Notes: generated by a model from the sequence alone, not told the origin. Positions 1 to 6,850 are shown, numbered from the stretch's first letter. The stretch is DNA of 15,132 nucleotides from an uncultured Oscillospiraceae bacterium (GCA_947627085.1 CANQUO010000029.1:1-15132); one strand, 5' to 3'. Made by a program: numbers and translations.

Positions 1-488
1 CCGCAGATGCCGCCCACCTGCTTATCCGTGAAAATGCTGCCGCACAGAAGCCCCAGCGACACAAACAACAGCGCGACGGGGAGCGTGAAAAGGACCGCCG
101 TCACAATATGGACCGTCACCTCAAGCCCCAAAAGCACCGCCGCCCCATAGCAGATGACCGACTGGGCAATCGAGATGGGCAGGATCGGTAAAAGATAGCC
201 CAGAATGAAGTCTCCCGCAGTCAGTGGCGTGGTGTAAAGCCTTTGGAGGAACGAGCTGCCCCGGTCCTTCGCGATCAGCGTGGCGGAAAACAGCGTCATA
301 AACGACAGTCCAAACACGGCGATCCCCGGTGCCAGGTGTTCGATCTCAAACATTGCTACCGGGATATTGGCCTGGATCGCGGTCAGCAACAAAAGCAGGA
401 CGATAGGAAATCCCACCCCGAAAAAGAGGTTCAGCGGGTCGCGCAAGACCTCCAGATCGTTCCGTTTGGAAAACGCCAAACCCTTCAT
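1..488 (-). CDS. ABC-2 type transporter permease (partial)
   Basis: This is the N-terminal part of an integral membrane permease; the rest lies beyond the left edge. The reading frame is open from the ATG at 488-486 to base 3. It encodes about 162 residues starting MKGLAFSKRNDLEVLRDPLN, followed by alternating hydrophobic segments (such as FPIVLLLLLTAI and VICYGAAVLLGLEV). The short cytoplasmic start, a first membrane span, a long loop and then clustered spans fit the ABC-2 drug/polysaccharide exporter fold. Its ATG overlaps the stop of the upstream ATPase gene (ATGA), and GGAGGG at 500-495 is its ribosome binding site. Overlap and order indicate that it pairs with that ATPase as an exporter. 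The substrate is unknown. The family call rests on topology and context rather than a diagnostic motif. Confidence 0.82.
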   Translation of the reverse strand, partial: MKGLAFSKRNDLEVLRDPLNLFFGVGFPIVLLLLLTAIQANIPVAMFEIEHLAPGIAVFGLSFMTLFSATLIAKDRGSSFLQRLYTTPLTAGDFILGYLLPILPISIAQSVICYGAAVLLGLEVTVHIVTAVLFTLPVALLFVSLGLLCGSIFTDKQVGGIC

Positions 489-1213
489 GGCTGTCCCTCC
501 TTTACGATGCGCACGAACGCCTCGTCGAATTTGTCTGTACTCGCATGTCGCTTGATCTCCTCCGGGGCGCCGGCGAGCAGGAGCCGTCCGCTTTTCATAA
601 TGGCCACCCGGTCGGAGAGCGCCTCGGCCTCCTCCAGGTAATGGGTCGTCAGAATCACGGTCATGCTCCCCTTGAGGGCGCGGATCATGTCCCACAGTTC
701 GCTTCTCGCCAGCACGTCCAGCCCCAGGGTGGGCTCGTCAAGGAACAAAATCTGCGGGTCGCTGACGAGCGCCATGGCGATACTTAAGCGCCGTTGCCAT
801 CCGCCGGACAGCTTTCCGGCTCTTTTGTTTGCGACCTCCCCCAAACCGAACTGACCGCCGAGCTTCGCAACCTTGTCTTTGGCCTCGTCTTTGTTAAATC
901 CGTGAATGCCCGCCATCAGCTCCAGGTTCTCCCTGACCGTCAGATTCGGCGCTACTGCCGTCTCCTGGGGCGATACGGCGATCATGGCCTTTACCGCCGC
1001 GCAGTCCGTCAAAATGCTTTTCCCGTTGAGAAAAGCGTCGCCGGAGGTGGGCTTTGTCAGTCCCGTCAGCATCTTGATGGTGGTGGTCTTGCCCGCGCCG
1101 TTGACCCCCAGCAGACTCAGCAGCTCGCCCTGCCCGACGGTGAGGTTCAGAGCGTCCACGGCGGTCACATCTTTATATTTTTTCGTAAGATCAACTGTTT
1201 TAATGGCATCCAT
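485..1213 (-). CDS. ABC transporter ATP-binding protein
   Basis: This 242-residue protein is the nucleotide-binding subunit that powers the neighbouring permease at the inner face of the membrane. All ABC ATPase motifs are visible: Walker A GVNGAGKT (36-43), Q-loop glutamine at 83, signature LSGGW (135-139), Walker B ILFLDE (155-160) with a D-loop, and the switch histidine H191 in TTHYLEE. It resembles DrrA/CcmA-type exporters, and the length is normal for a single-domain subunit. The start lies one base after the stop of the TetR gene and the stop overlaps the permease start, so the three genes are surely co-transcribed. Its own ribosome site is weak (GCGGGGA), which suggests translational coupling. 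The W in LSGGW, where M or Q is usual, is a small oddity. The exported compound cannot be deduced. Confidence 0.95.
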   Translation of the reverse strand: MDAIKTVDLTKKYKDVTAVDALNLTVGQGELLSLLGVNGAGKTTTIKMLTGLTKPTSGDAFLNGKSILTDCAAVKAMIAVSPQETAVAPNLTVRENLELMAGIHGFNKDEAKDKVAKLGGQFGLGEVANKRAGKLSGGWQRRLSIAMALVSDPQILFLDEPTLGLDVLARSELWDMIRALKGSMTVILTTHYLEEAEALSDRVAIMKSGRLLLAGAPEEIKRHASTDKFDEAFVRIVKEGQP

Positions 1214-1214
1214 G

Positions 1215-1781
1215 TTATTTCCCCGCCTCTCCGCAAAAACGCGCCTTCAGCCCCATGTAGGCGTCGGTCAGCACGTCGCTGACTGTTTCCATCTCCCAAT
1301 CCAGATACGAGGTGGCGATCATGGAGGCGATGCCATGCACGAAAATCCACAGCTCCAGATGAAAGCGCTCCGCGCTCTCTCGGGAAAGCCCCGTGTTTTT
1401 CATGATAAGCGGAATAATCACATCCATTTCCTTCCCCGGCTCCGGCGGCTTCCCCTTGCGGTCACACATGAAAAGAAGTTTAAAGAGCTCTTTTTCCTCT
1501 CTGGCAAAACGGATATAGCCCATGCCGCTGGCCTTGTAGGGGGGATACTTCCCCGCGGCCATATCCTCGGCAAGGAAGCTTAGGTACAAGTCCCGCGCGG
1601 CGGACAGGACCGCTCCCTGCACCTCCTCCATGTTCTTGAAAAGCCCAAAGATCGGCTTTACCGAACATCCAAGCTCCTCCGCCAGCGCCCGCGCGGTGAG
1701 TCCGTCGGGGCCGGCCCTCCGCGTCAGGTCAAGCGCGGCGTTTGTAATCTCATCCCGTGTGAATTTGAATTTCGGCGGCAT
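1215..1781 (-). CDS. TetR/AcrR family transcriptional regulator
   Basis: This 188-residue regulator heads the exporter operon. The N-terminus has the TetR DNA-binding layout: a first helix (about 8-22), then a helix-turn-helix around 28-48 with LTARALAEELGCSVKPIF. The remaining roughly 130 residues should form the ligand-binding and dimerisation domain, which varies between members and gives no clue to the ligand. The ATG at 1781 is preceded by GGGAGG at 1796-1791 with nine bases of spacing. The gene is followed after one base by the ABC ATPase. In this family such an arrangement usually means that the regulator represses its own operon until the exported compound binds it; the inverted repeats over its promoter fit this. 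The specific ligand is an open question. Confidence 0.93.
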   Translation of the reverse strand: MPPKFKFTRDEITNAALDLTRRAGPDGLTARALAEELGCSVKPIFGLFKNMEEVQGAVLSAARDLYLSFLAEDMAAGKYPPYKASGMGYIRFAREEKELFKLLFMCDRKGKPPEPGKEMDVIIPLIMKNTGLSRESAERFHLELWIFVHGIASMIATSYLDWEMETVSDVLTDAYMGLKARFCGEAGK

Positions 1782-1829
1782 GACCGTGTTCCTCCCATCA
1801 TAAAGTATCTGCCGTTATGCAACCTACGT

Positions 1830-1868
1830 TACTTATTATACACACTTTTCCGAGAAAGTCAATAAGTA
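1830..1868. promoter_or_regulatory. Candidate TetR operator: inverted repeats over the tetR promoter
   Basis: Two inverted repeats are seen. The outer one has perfect 8-base arms, TACTTATT (1830-1837) and AATAAGTA (1861-1868), which overlap the -10 and the -35 respectively and lie about three helical turns apart. Inside it, ACTTT (1844-1848) and AAAGT (1855-1859) form a 16-base interrupted palindrome in the promoter spacer, a size typical of TetR operators. Either could let a TetR dimer, or two dimers, block RNA polymerase. Binding is inferred, and part of the symmetry may simply reflect promoter elements. Confidence 0.5.
1835..1862 (-). promoter_or_regulatory. Sigma-A promoter of the tetR-ABC operon
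   Basis: Read on the minus strand, TTGACT (1862-1857) and TATAAT (1840-1835) are separated by 16 bases, one short of ideal. The -10 is a perfect match and the -35 differs at one position. Transcription should start near 1828, leaving a leader of about 45 bases before the tetR ATG. Confidence 0.85.
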
Positions 1869-1877
1869 TTCCCCGCC

Positions 1878-1906
1878 TTGAAAAAAACGTAATTATCTGA
1901 TATAAT
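1878..1906 (+). promoter_or_regulatory. Sigma-A promoter of obg
   Basis: TTGAAA (1878-1883) and a perfect TATAAT (1901-1906) are separated by 17 bases, with a TG extended -10 at 1898-1899. The start should be near 1913, giving a leader of about 45 bases. This promoter is back to back with the tetR promoter; the two -35 boxes are only 15 bases apart, so a protein bound at one could affect the other. Confidence 0.85.
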
Positions 1907-1957
1907 ACCGCACAAAGTAAGAGTTAAAAAGCAAGAGCTGAAAGGAAGATACGTAAA

Positions 1958-3223
1958 ATGTTCGTAGATAAGGCGACGATCGAGGTAAAGGCCGGCAAGG
2001 GCGGCAACGGGGCCGTGGCCTTCCACCGGGAAAAATACGTGGCCTCCGGCGGCCCGGACGGCGGCGACGGCGGCGACGGCGGCGATGTGATCCTGGTTCG
2101 GGACAACAACATGTCCACCCTCATGGACTTTCGCTATAAGCGCAAATACGCGGCCGGCAACGGCGTGGACGGCGCGGGCAAGCGGTGCTCCGGAAAGCGC
2201 GGCGAGGACCTTATAATAAAAGTCCCCGTTGGCACCGTGGTCCGGGACAGCGCCACGGGAGCGGTGATGGCCGACATGTCCGCCACCGAGCGGTTCATTG
2301 CAGCTAAAGGCGGCTCCGGCGGCTGGGGCAACTCCCACTTCGCCACCCCCACCCGCCAGGCACCCCGCTTTGCCAAGGCGGGGCTGCCCGGCGCGGAGCG
2401 GGAGATAATTTTGGAGCTCAAGCTTTTGGCCGACGTGGGCCTCGTGGGCTTTCCCAACGTTGGCAAGTCCACCCTTCTGTCCGTGGTCTCAAGGGCCAGG
2501 CCGAAGATAGCAAATTACCACTTCACCACCCTTTTCCCAAACCTTGGCGTGGTCTACGCCGGGGAGGGGCTGAGCTTCGTCATGGCGGACATACCCGGCA
2601 TAATCGAGGGGGCCAGCCAGGGCGCGGGCCTGGGCCACGATTTTCTCAGGCACATCGACCGTTGCCGTCTCATGGTCCACGTGGTGGACGTGTCCGAAAG
2701 CGAGGGCCGCGACTGCGTGGAGGACCTTGAGACCATAAACCGGGAGCTTGCCGAGTACTCTGAGGCCCTGGCCTCCCGGCCAATGATAGTGGCGGCCAAC
2801 AAGTGCGACCTTGCCACCCCCGAGCAGATAGCCCGGCTTCGGGAGCGCGTCGAGGCCGCCGGCATGGACTGTTTTCCAATCTCCGCCGCCGCCCACACGG
2901 GCACGGAGGAGCTTGTAAAAAGCATAGCCTATCGTCTCGCCTCCCTGCCCCCCATCGTCACCTTCGAGCCGGAATTTGTGGAGCCCGAGGCGGACCTTGC
3001 CGATACGGAACCCGAGATAAATCTTGAGTCCGGCGTCTGGTACGTGGACGGCGGCTGGGTCGAGCGGCTTGTGGAAAACGTAAACTTCGGCGACTACGAA
3101 TCCCGCATGTACTTCGACCGAATCCTCCGGGAGCGGGGCGTATTTGAAAGGCTTGAGGAGCTGGGCGTCAACGAGGGGGACACCGTCAGCGTCTGCGGCA
3201 TTGAATTTGAGTACAGAAAATAA
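1958..3223 (+). CDS. obg: GTPase Obg (CgtA)
   Basis: This is an essential GTPase that binds the 50S ribosomal subunit, acts in its late assembly and links growth to stress. The 421-residue protein has all three family parts: a glycine-rich Obg fold (1-158, with PDGGDGGDGGD at 33-43), a central GTPase domain and the C-terminal OCT domain (about 345-421), which not all species have. The GTPase motifs are G1 GFPNVGKS (164-171), the HFTTL switch (188-192), G3 DIPG (211-214), G4 NKCD (281-284) and G5 SAA (309-311). The ATG at 1958 has an AAAGGA ribosome site about ten bases upstream. In many Firmicutes obg follows rplU-rpmA; here it has its own promoter beside an exporter operon. No convincing terminator follows: a 4-base-pair GC hairpin at 3234-3249 lacks a T run. 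Confidence 0.98.
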   Translation: MFVDKATIEVKAGKGGNGAVAFHREKYVASGGPDGGDGGDGGDVILVRDNNMSTLMDFRYKRKYAAGNGVDGAGKRCSGKRGEDLIIKVPVGTVVRDSATGAVMADMSATERFIAAKGGSGGWGNSHFATPTRQAPRFAKAGLPGAEREIILELKLLADVGLVGFPNVGKSTLLSVVSRARPKIANYHFTTLFPNLGVVYAGEGLSFVMADIPGIIEGASQGAGLGHDFLRHIDRCRLMVHVVDVSESEGRDCVEDLETINRELAEYSEALASRPMIVAANKCDLATPEQIARLRERVEAAGMDCFPISAAAHTGTEELVKSIAYRLASLPPIVTFEPEFVEPEADLADTEPEINLESGVWYVDGGWVERLVENVNFGDYESRMYFDRILRERGVFERLEELGVNEGDTVSVCGIEFEYRK

Positions 3224-3254
3224 GGTAAAAAATGCCGAAAAGTTCCGGCGTATA

Positions 3255-3283
3255 TTGACTTTTATATGTAAAAGAAATATAAT
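3255..3283 (+). promoter_or_regulatory. Sigma-A promoter of the xpaC-telA-lemA-TPM operon
   Basis: TTGACT (3255-3260) and a perfect TATAAT (3278-3283) are separated by the ideal 17 bases, inside an AT-rich island that contrasts with the GC-rich genes around it. The start should be near 3290, only about 30 bases after the obg stop plus a short gap, so this operon is transcribed independently of obg. The leader also contains a 10-base palindrome AATCATGATT (3310-3319). Confidence 0.85.
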
Positions 3284-3327
3284 TTATTAAATGAGCGATC
3301 GATATTGCCAATCATGATTTAAAAAGA

Positions 3328-3984
3328 GTGGAGGTGCTTTCCACGAAAAAAACCGTAAAGGTCCCCTCCGCCATACCCCTCTACGGCACGGCGGCGGTCT
3401 GGATCGTCTACTGCCTCGTCTTTCCGCTATACAAGCTCTCCCATTTTCTCATCCTCATCATCCTCAGCGTATGCGCCTTCTTCGGCCTCCGTGCCCTCTT
3501 CCCGGGCAGGACCGAGGAGGTCGAGGTCCCCGAGCCCAAGCCCGAGCCCACCGGCAACGCCGAGGCCGACGAGCTTTTAGCCGAGGGCGACCGGGCGGTG
3601 AAGGAGCTTGAGCGTCTCCGGGCCTCCATCCGCGTGCCCTCGGTCCAGAAGCGCGTGGACGAGATATCCGCCCTCACGAAAAAGATCTTCGCCGACGTGC
3701 GCGACGACCCCAATGACATCCCCCAGATAAAGCGCTTCGCCGGGTACTACCTGCCCACCACCATGAAGCTCCTCAACGCCTACGACCGCATGAGCGGCGA
3801 GGGCTCCGGGGCGAACGTCTCCGGCACCTTAAAGCGCATCGAGGACATTCTGGACACCACCGTGTCGGCCTACCAGAAGCAGTACGACGCCCTCTTCGCC
3901 AACGAGGCCATGGACATCGAGACGGACATAACCGTCCTTGAGTCCATGCTGAAGCGCGAGGGGCTGACAGGAAAGGATTTTTGA
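3328..3984 (+). CDS. XpaC-like membrane protein (5-bromo-4-chloroindolyl phosphate hydrolysis family)
   Basis: From the GTG at 3328 this reads 218 residues, close to Bacillus XpaC in length. It begins with two hydrophobic segments (about 17-35 and 39-55), followed by a charged Pro/Glu linker and a helical cytoplasmic domain. The diagnostic stretch is at 131-154, PQIKRFAGYYLPTTMKLLNAYDR, matching the conserved centre of the XpaC family. The family is named from an indicator-hydrolysis phenotype; its biochemical role is not established. It is regularly found beside TelA, as here. The start is uncertain: GTG at 3328 or 3334 has no ribosome site of its own, while the perfect site GGAGGTG (3330-3336) points to translation from ACG at 3343, which would begin TKKTVKVP. 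The longest canonical start is reported. Confidence 0.85.
   Translation: MEVLSTKKTVKVPSAIPLYGTAAVWIVYCLVFPLYKLSHFLILIILSVCAFFGLRALFPGRTEEVEVPEPKPEPTGNAEADELLAEGDRAVKELERLRASIRVPSVQKRVDEISALTKKIFADVRDDPNDIPQIKRFAGYYLPTTMKLLNAYDRMSGEGSGANVSGTLKRIEDILDTTVSAYQKQYDALFANEAMDIETDITVLESMLKREGLTGKDF
3330..3336 (+). promoter_or_regulatory. Perfect Shine-Dalgarno that points to an ACG start for the XpaC-like gene
   Basis: GGAGGTG is a full complement to the 16S tail. Eight bases after the GGAGG comes ACG at 3343 in the gene's frame, followed by AAAAAAACC. The same arrangement occurs at 5863-5884 before the TPM gene: GAGGTG, then TTG, then AAAAAAACT. The parallel suggests that the true start is 3343 with a rare ACG codon, or that an ATG or TTG was altered to ACG. 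Confidence 0.55.
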
Positions 3985-4027
3985 GCTTCACGCGATATTC
4001 GCGGTTGCTCTGTCAAATCGGAATGAA

Positions 4028-4133
4028 CCCTCAGTCGCTTCGCGACAGCTCATCTCCGCGCTAAGTGCCGCCCTTCGGGCGGTTGCGCTCCGAAACGCGC
4101 TTGCGAGCGCAGCCTTCCCGCTGCGCGGCAAGG
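4028..4133. repeat. Hairpin-rich intergenic repeat between the XpaC-like gene and telA
   Basis: The 192-base gap between two otherwise consecutive operon genes holds four hairpins: GTCGC/GCGAC (4034-4046), CCGCCC/GGGCGG (4068-4082), TGCGCTC/GAGCGCA (4084-4111) and an interrupted 8-pair stem CCTT.CCGC/GCGG.AAGG (4113-4133). None is followed by a T run, so none is an obvious terminator. The module CTCAGTCGC...GCGACAGCTC (4030-4051) recurs in related form on the minus strand at 9890-9912, and GCTCATCTCCGCGC (4048-4061) recurs exactly at 9653-9666. It is probably a degenerate member of a dispersed repeat family that inserted within the operon; it could also adjust expression between the two genes. 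Confidence 0.7.
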
Positions 4134-4176
4134 GCGCCAAAGAGGTAACTTTATTAAAAACGAAAGGACAATCAAC

Positions 4177-5337
4177 ATGACTGAACCTGAATACATCCCG
4201 ACACTGACCTTCAATTCAACTCCCACCACTCCCGCCGACTCGGCTGTCGCGGCTCAGGCCGCCGCCCAGGCCGAGGCTGAGGCCCCCGCCGTCTCCGTCA
4301 CCGAGCATGAGGAGAGCCAGCTCACCCCCGAGGAGCTCAAGGCCGTCGAGGACTTCTCCCAGAAGATCGACATCACCGACGCCAACGCCATCCTCCAGTA
4401 CGGCGCGGCCAGCCAGAAGAACATAGCCGATTTCTCCGGCAACACCCTGCAGACCGTCCGCACCAAGGACATGGGCGAGGTGGGCGACATGCTCTCGGAC
4501 CTTGTGGTGGAGCTTAAGGGCTTCGACTACGACGGCGAGGAGCGGGGCTTCCTGGGCTTTAAAAAGAAGGTCAAGAATCAGATAGCCTCCCTCAAGGCCC
4601 AGTATGACAAGGCCGAGGTCAACGTGGACAAGATCGCCGGTATGCTGGAAAAGCACCAGATCACGCTCCTTAAGGACGTGGCCACCATGGATAAGATGTA
4701 CGAGATAAATCAGGCCTATTTCAAGGAGCTGACCATGTACATCCTCGCCGGTAAGAAAAAGCTCAAGGAGTGCCAGGAGGTGGAGCTCCCCAAGCTCCAG
4801 GAGAAGGCCAAGAAGTCCGGCCTCCCCGAGGACGCTCAGGCCGTCAACGACTATCAGAACATGATAAGCCGCTTCGACAAGAAGCTTCACGATCTGGAGC
4901 TGACCCGGATGATCTCCATCCAGATGTCCCCCCAGATTAGGCTCATCCAAAATAACGACACCCTCATGGTGGAAAAGATACAGACGTCCCTTGTGAACAC
5001 CATCCCCCTCTGGAAAAGCCAGATGGTCCTGGCCCTTGGCCAGCACCACTCCCAGCAGGCCATGGAGGCCCAGCGGGAGGTCACAAACATGACGAATGAG
5101 CTCCTTAAAAAGAACGCCGAGCGGCTCAAGCAGGGCTCCATCGAGATCGCCCGTGAGTCCGAGCGGGGCATCGTGGACATCGAGACGCTGAAGGCAACCA
5201 ACCAGTCCCTTATCGAGACGCTGGAGGAGGTCCGCACCATTCAGGTGGAGGGCTCCGCCAAACGCCGCGCCGCCGAGGCGGAGCTGGGCAAGATCGAGTC
5301 CGATCTTAAGTCCAAGCTCCTTGAGATGAACAAATGA
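4177..5337 (+). CDS. TelA-like toxic anion resistance family protein
   Basis: This 386-residue cytoplasmic protein belongs to the TelA (YaaN/KlaA) family, linked genetically to resistance to tellurite and some antimicrobials; its molecular action is unknown. After an Ala/Pro-rich, low-complexity tail (about 10-48) the family core begins. Visible features are IDITDANAILQYGAASQKNIADFS (64-87), TVRTKDMGEVGDMLSDL (93-109) and the FLGFKKK segment near 125-131, followed by long charged helices likely to be coiled coils to the end. There are no membrane segments. The ATG at 4177 has AAAGGA about nine bases upstream. The stop overlaps the next start by four bases (ATGA), so the LemA-like protein should be made in step with it. 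Pairing with an XpaC homologue is characteristic and supports the call. Confidence 0.93.
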   Translation: MTEPEYIPTLTFNSTPTTPADSAVAAQAAAQAEAEAPAVSVTEHEESQLTPEELKAVEDFSQKIDITDANAILQYGAASQKNIADFSGNTLQTVRTKDMGEVGDMLSDLVVELKGFDYDGEERGFLGFKKKVKNQIASLKAQYDKAEVNVDKIAGMLEKHQITLLKDVATMDKMYEINQAYFKELTMYILAGKKKLKECQEVELPKLQEKAKKSGLPEDAQAVNDYQNMISRFDKKLHDLELTRMISIQMSPQIRLIQNNDTLMVEKIQTSLVNTIPLWKSQMVLALGQHHSQQAMEAQREVTNMTNELLKKNAERLKQGSIEIARESERGIVDIETLKATNQSLIETLEEVRTIQVEGSAKRRAAEAELGKIESDLKSKLLEMNK

Positions 5338-5864
5338 AAAAGCTTTTGAATGACCGGCGGCTGGCCGCCGGGGTCCTGGCCGTGGCCGTGCTCGTATTCA
5401 CGCCCCTGGGGGCGAAGCTGAGCCTCCAGCGGGCCGTAAATAAGGTCGAGAACGGCCTTGCCGTGGAGGAATATATCTCCGACAGCGTAAACGCCGCCAG
5501 GAACCTTGTGACCCTGGGCTCCTCCCTTGGTCTGGACGTGGAGACCGACACCCTCCGGGACTACCTCTCGGCTTGCGAAAAGCTCGGCGGCGACGCCTCC
5601 CCCAAAGCTCTGGCGGCGGCAAACCGGGACCTTGCCTCCGCCTTTGAGGACCTGCGCTCCGCCATTGCCGGGCAGGAGCTTTCCGAGCGGGACGCCGAGA
5701 GTCTGGAGCTCTACACCAACGCCTTCACCGGCCCCCAGGCCGCCATCGGCCGGGAGAGCTACAACGAGGACGTAGATAAATTCATGACCGGCACCTATAA
5801 TAAGTTCCCCGCCAGCCTCATCGGCTCACTTCTGGGCGTGGAACCACCGGAATACTTCAACTGA
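5334..5864 (+). CDS. LemA-like membrane-anchored protein (divergent)
   Basis: This 176-residue protein has a basic N-terminus, one hydrophobic segment (about 10-27) that could be an anchor or uncleaved signal, and an all-helical extracytoplasmic body. The C-terminal stretch ESYNEDVDKFMTGTYNKFPASLIGSLLGVEPPEYF (about 141-175) matches the end of LemA proteins, where YN, a run to FP, a small-residue segment and a final YF recur. The N-terminal LemA hallmark with the DLIPNLV-type motif is not recognisable; VNAARNLVTLGS sits at about that place. It is therefore either a divergent LemA or a relative. LemA function is unknown. LemA and TPM-domain genes are often adjacent, as here. The start overlaps the telA stop by four bases, indicating translational coupling. 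Confidence 0.68.
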   Translation: MKKLLNDRRLAAGVLAVAVLVFTPLGAKLSLQRAVNKVENGLAVEEYISDSVNAARNLVTLGSSLGLDVETDTLRDYLSACEKLGGDASPKALAAANRDLASAFEDLRSAIAGQELSERDAESLELYTNAFTGPQAAIGRESYNEDVDKFMTGTYNKFPASLIGSLLGVEPPEYFN

Positions 5865-5873
5865 GGTGTTACC

Positions 5874-6836
5874 TTGAAAAAAACTCTTTCGGCGGTCATC
5901 GCCGTAACCATGCTTTTGACCCTCACCCTCACCGCCTCCGCTCTGGAGCCCGGTGAGGGCGCGGATTTTTATGTCTATGACGAGACGGGCCTTCTCTCCG
6001 AGGCCACCAAGAACGATATTTATGACCTCAACGGCAGGCTTGAGGACCAGTACGGCGCTCAGCTTGTGATCGTCTTTTTAAATTACTTCGGCGCCACCGA
6101 CCCCGACGAGCTGGCCGTCAGCCTCTTCAACGACTGGGGCGTCTCGGGAAAAGGCATGCTGATGGTGGTCTCCGTGAAGGAGCAGACCGGGAGCATGACC
6201 GTGGGCGACGAAATAACAAGGCGCTTCACCGTCTCCGACATTGACACCTACTTTGAAAAATACTTCGCGGACGACTTCTACGACGGAAAATACGACAGCG
6301 CCGTCATAAATATGGCCACCCAGCTTGCCCGGTGGTACGACGGCGAGTTTGGCGGCAGCACGGCGGAGGTCCCGCCGGCCTATACCACGCCAAACGACCC
6401 GGCCCCCGGCTTTTTCGCCACCGTTCTCAGCTTTATCATGAGAAATATCTTCGTCATACTCCTTGTCTGCGCGGTGATATTTATCGTGATCCGTGCCGAC
6501 CGGCGGCGCTACCGGGGCTATTACTCCGGCATTGGCATGCCCATCCCCCGTTATTACCCCTGGTTCATCTTCCTTCCCCGCCAGCCATATCACCGCTACC
6601 GCCCGCCGGCACCCCCGCGCCCCTCGCCACCCCGCAACGGAAACCGCGGCGCCGGCAGCTTCGGCGGCTTCGGAGGCTTCGGGCCATCATCCTCAAGGCC
6701 CTCGTCCTCCCGGCCATCATCCCGGCCTTCTTCACCCCGTCCGTCATCGCCCCGCCCCTCCGCTCCACGTCCCCGCGGCGGCGGCATGGGCGGCCGCTCC
6801 GGCGGCTCCGTGGGCGGCTTCGGGAGGCACAGATAA
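5874..6836 (+). CDS. TPM-domain (YgcG-like) secreted, membrane-anchored protein
   Basis: This 320-residue protein starts with TTG at 5874, set by GAGGTG at 5863-5868. A signal peptide with a cleavage site after TASA (about residue 23) is followed by a TPM domain (about 34-155) that contains DETGLLSEATKNDI, the GAQLVIVFLNYFG strand and GKGMLMVVSV. A membrane span follows (about 182-206). Beyond it lie an Arg/Tyr-rich segment, a short hydrophobic patch YPWFIFLP, and a tail of Gly/Phe, Ser-Arg-Pro and Gly-rich repeats to the end. The TPM domain should lie outside the cell and the basic tail inside. TPM proteins have been tied to membrane repair and acid phosphatase activity in plants; the bacterial role is unclear. 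It is the last gene of the operon, nine bases after the LemA-like gene and before a strong terminator. Confidence 0.85.
   Translation: MKKTLSAVIAVTMLLTLTLTASALEPGEGADFYVYDETGLLSEATKNDIYDLNGRLEDQYGAQLVIVFLNYFGATDPDELAVSLFNDWGVSGKGMLMVVSVKEQTGSMTVGDEITRRFTVSDIDTYFEKYFADDFYDGKYDSAVINMATQLARWYDGEFGGSTAEVPPAYTTPNDPAPGFFATVLSFIMRNIFVILLVCAVIFIVIRADRRRYRGYYSGIGMPIPRYYPWFIFLPRQPYHRYRPPAPPRPSPPRNGNRGAGSFGGFGGFGPSSSRPSSSRPSSRPSSPRPSSPRPSAPRPRGGGMGGRSGGSVGGFGRHR
6684..6776 (+). repeat. Ser-Arg-Pro low-complexity repeat inside the TPM gene
   Basis: Residues 271-301 consist of imperfect 4-5-residue units of the type PSSSR/PSSPR, encoded by near-repeats of C/T-rich triplets. The tail carries a strong positive charge and would be disordered. 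Such a tract is prone to change length by slippage. Confidence 0.8.
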
Positions 6837-6850
6837 ACGAAAAATATAAT

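Noticed and set aside
3234..3249. Hairpin after obg as a terminator
   Set aside because: Only four GC pairs close an 8-base loop and no T run follows; at most a weak structure.
4216..5049. A 277-codon minus-strand frame within telA
   Set aside because: Leu/Val/Gly/His-rich composition of a complementary frame and no ribosome site; TelA on the plus strand explains the region.
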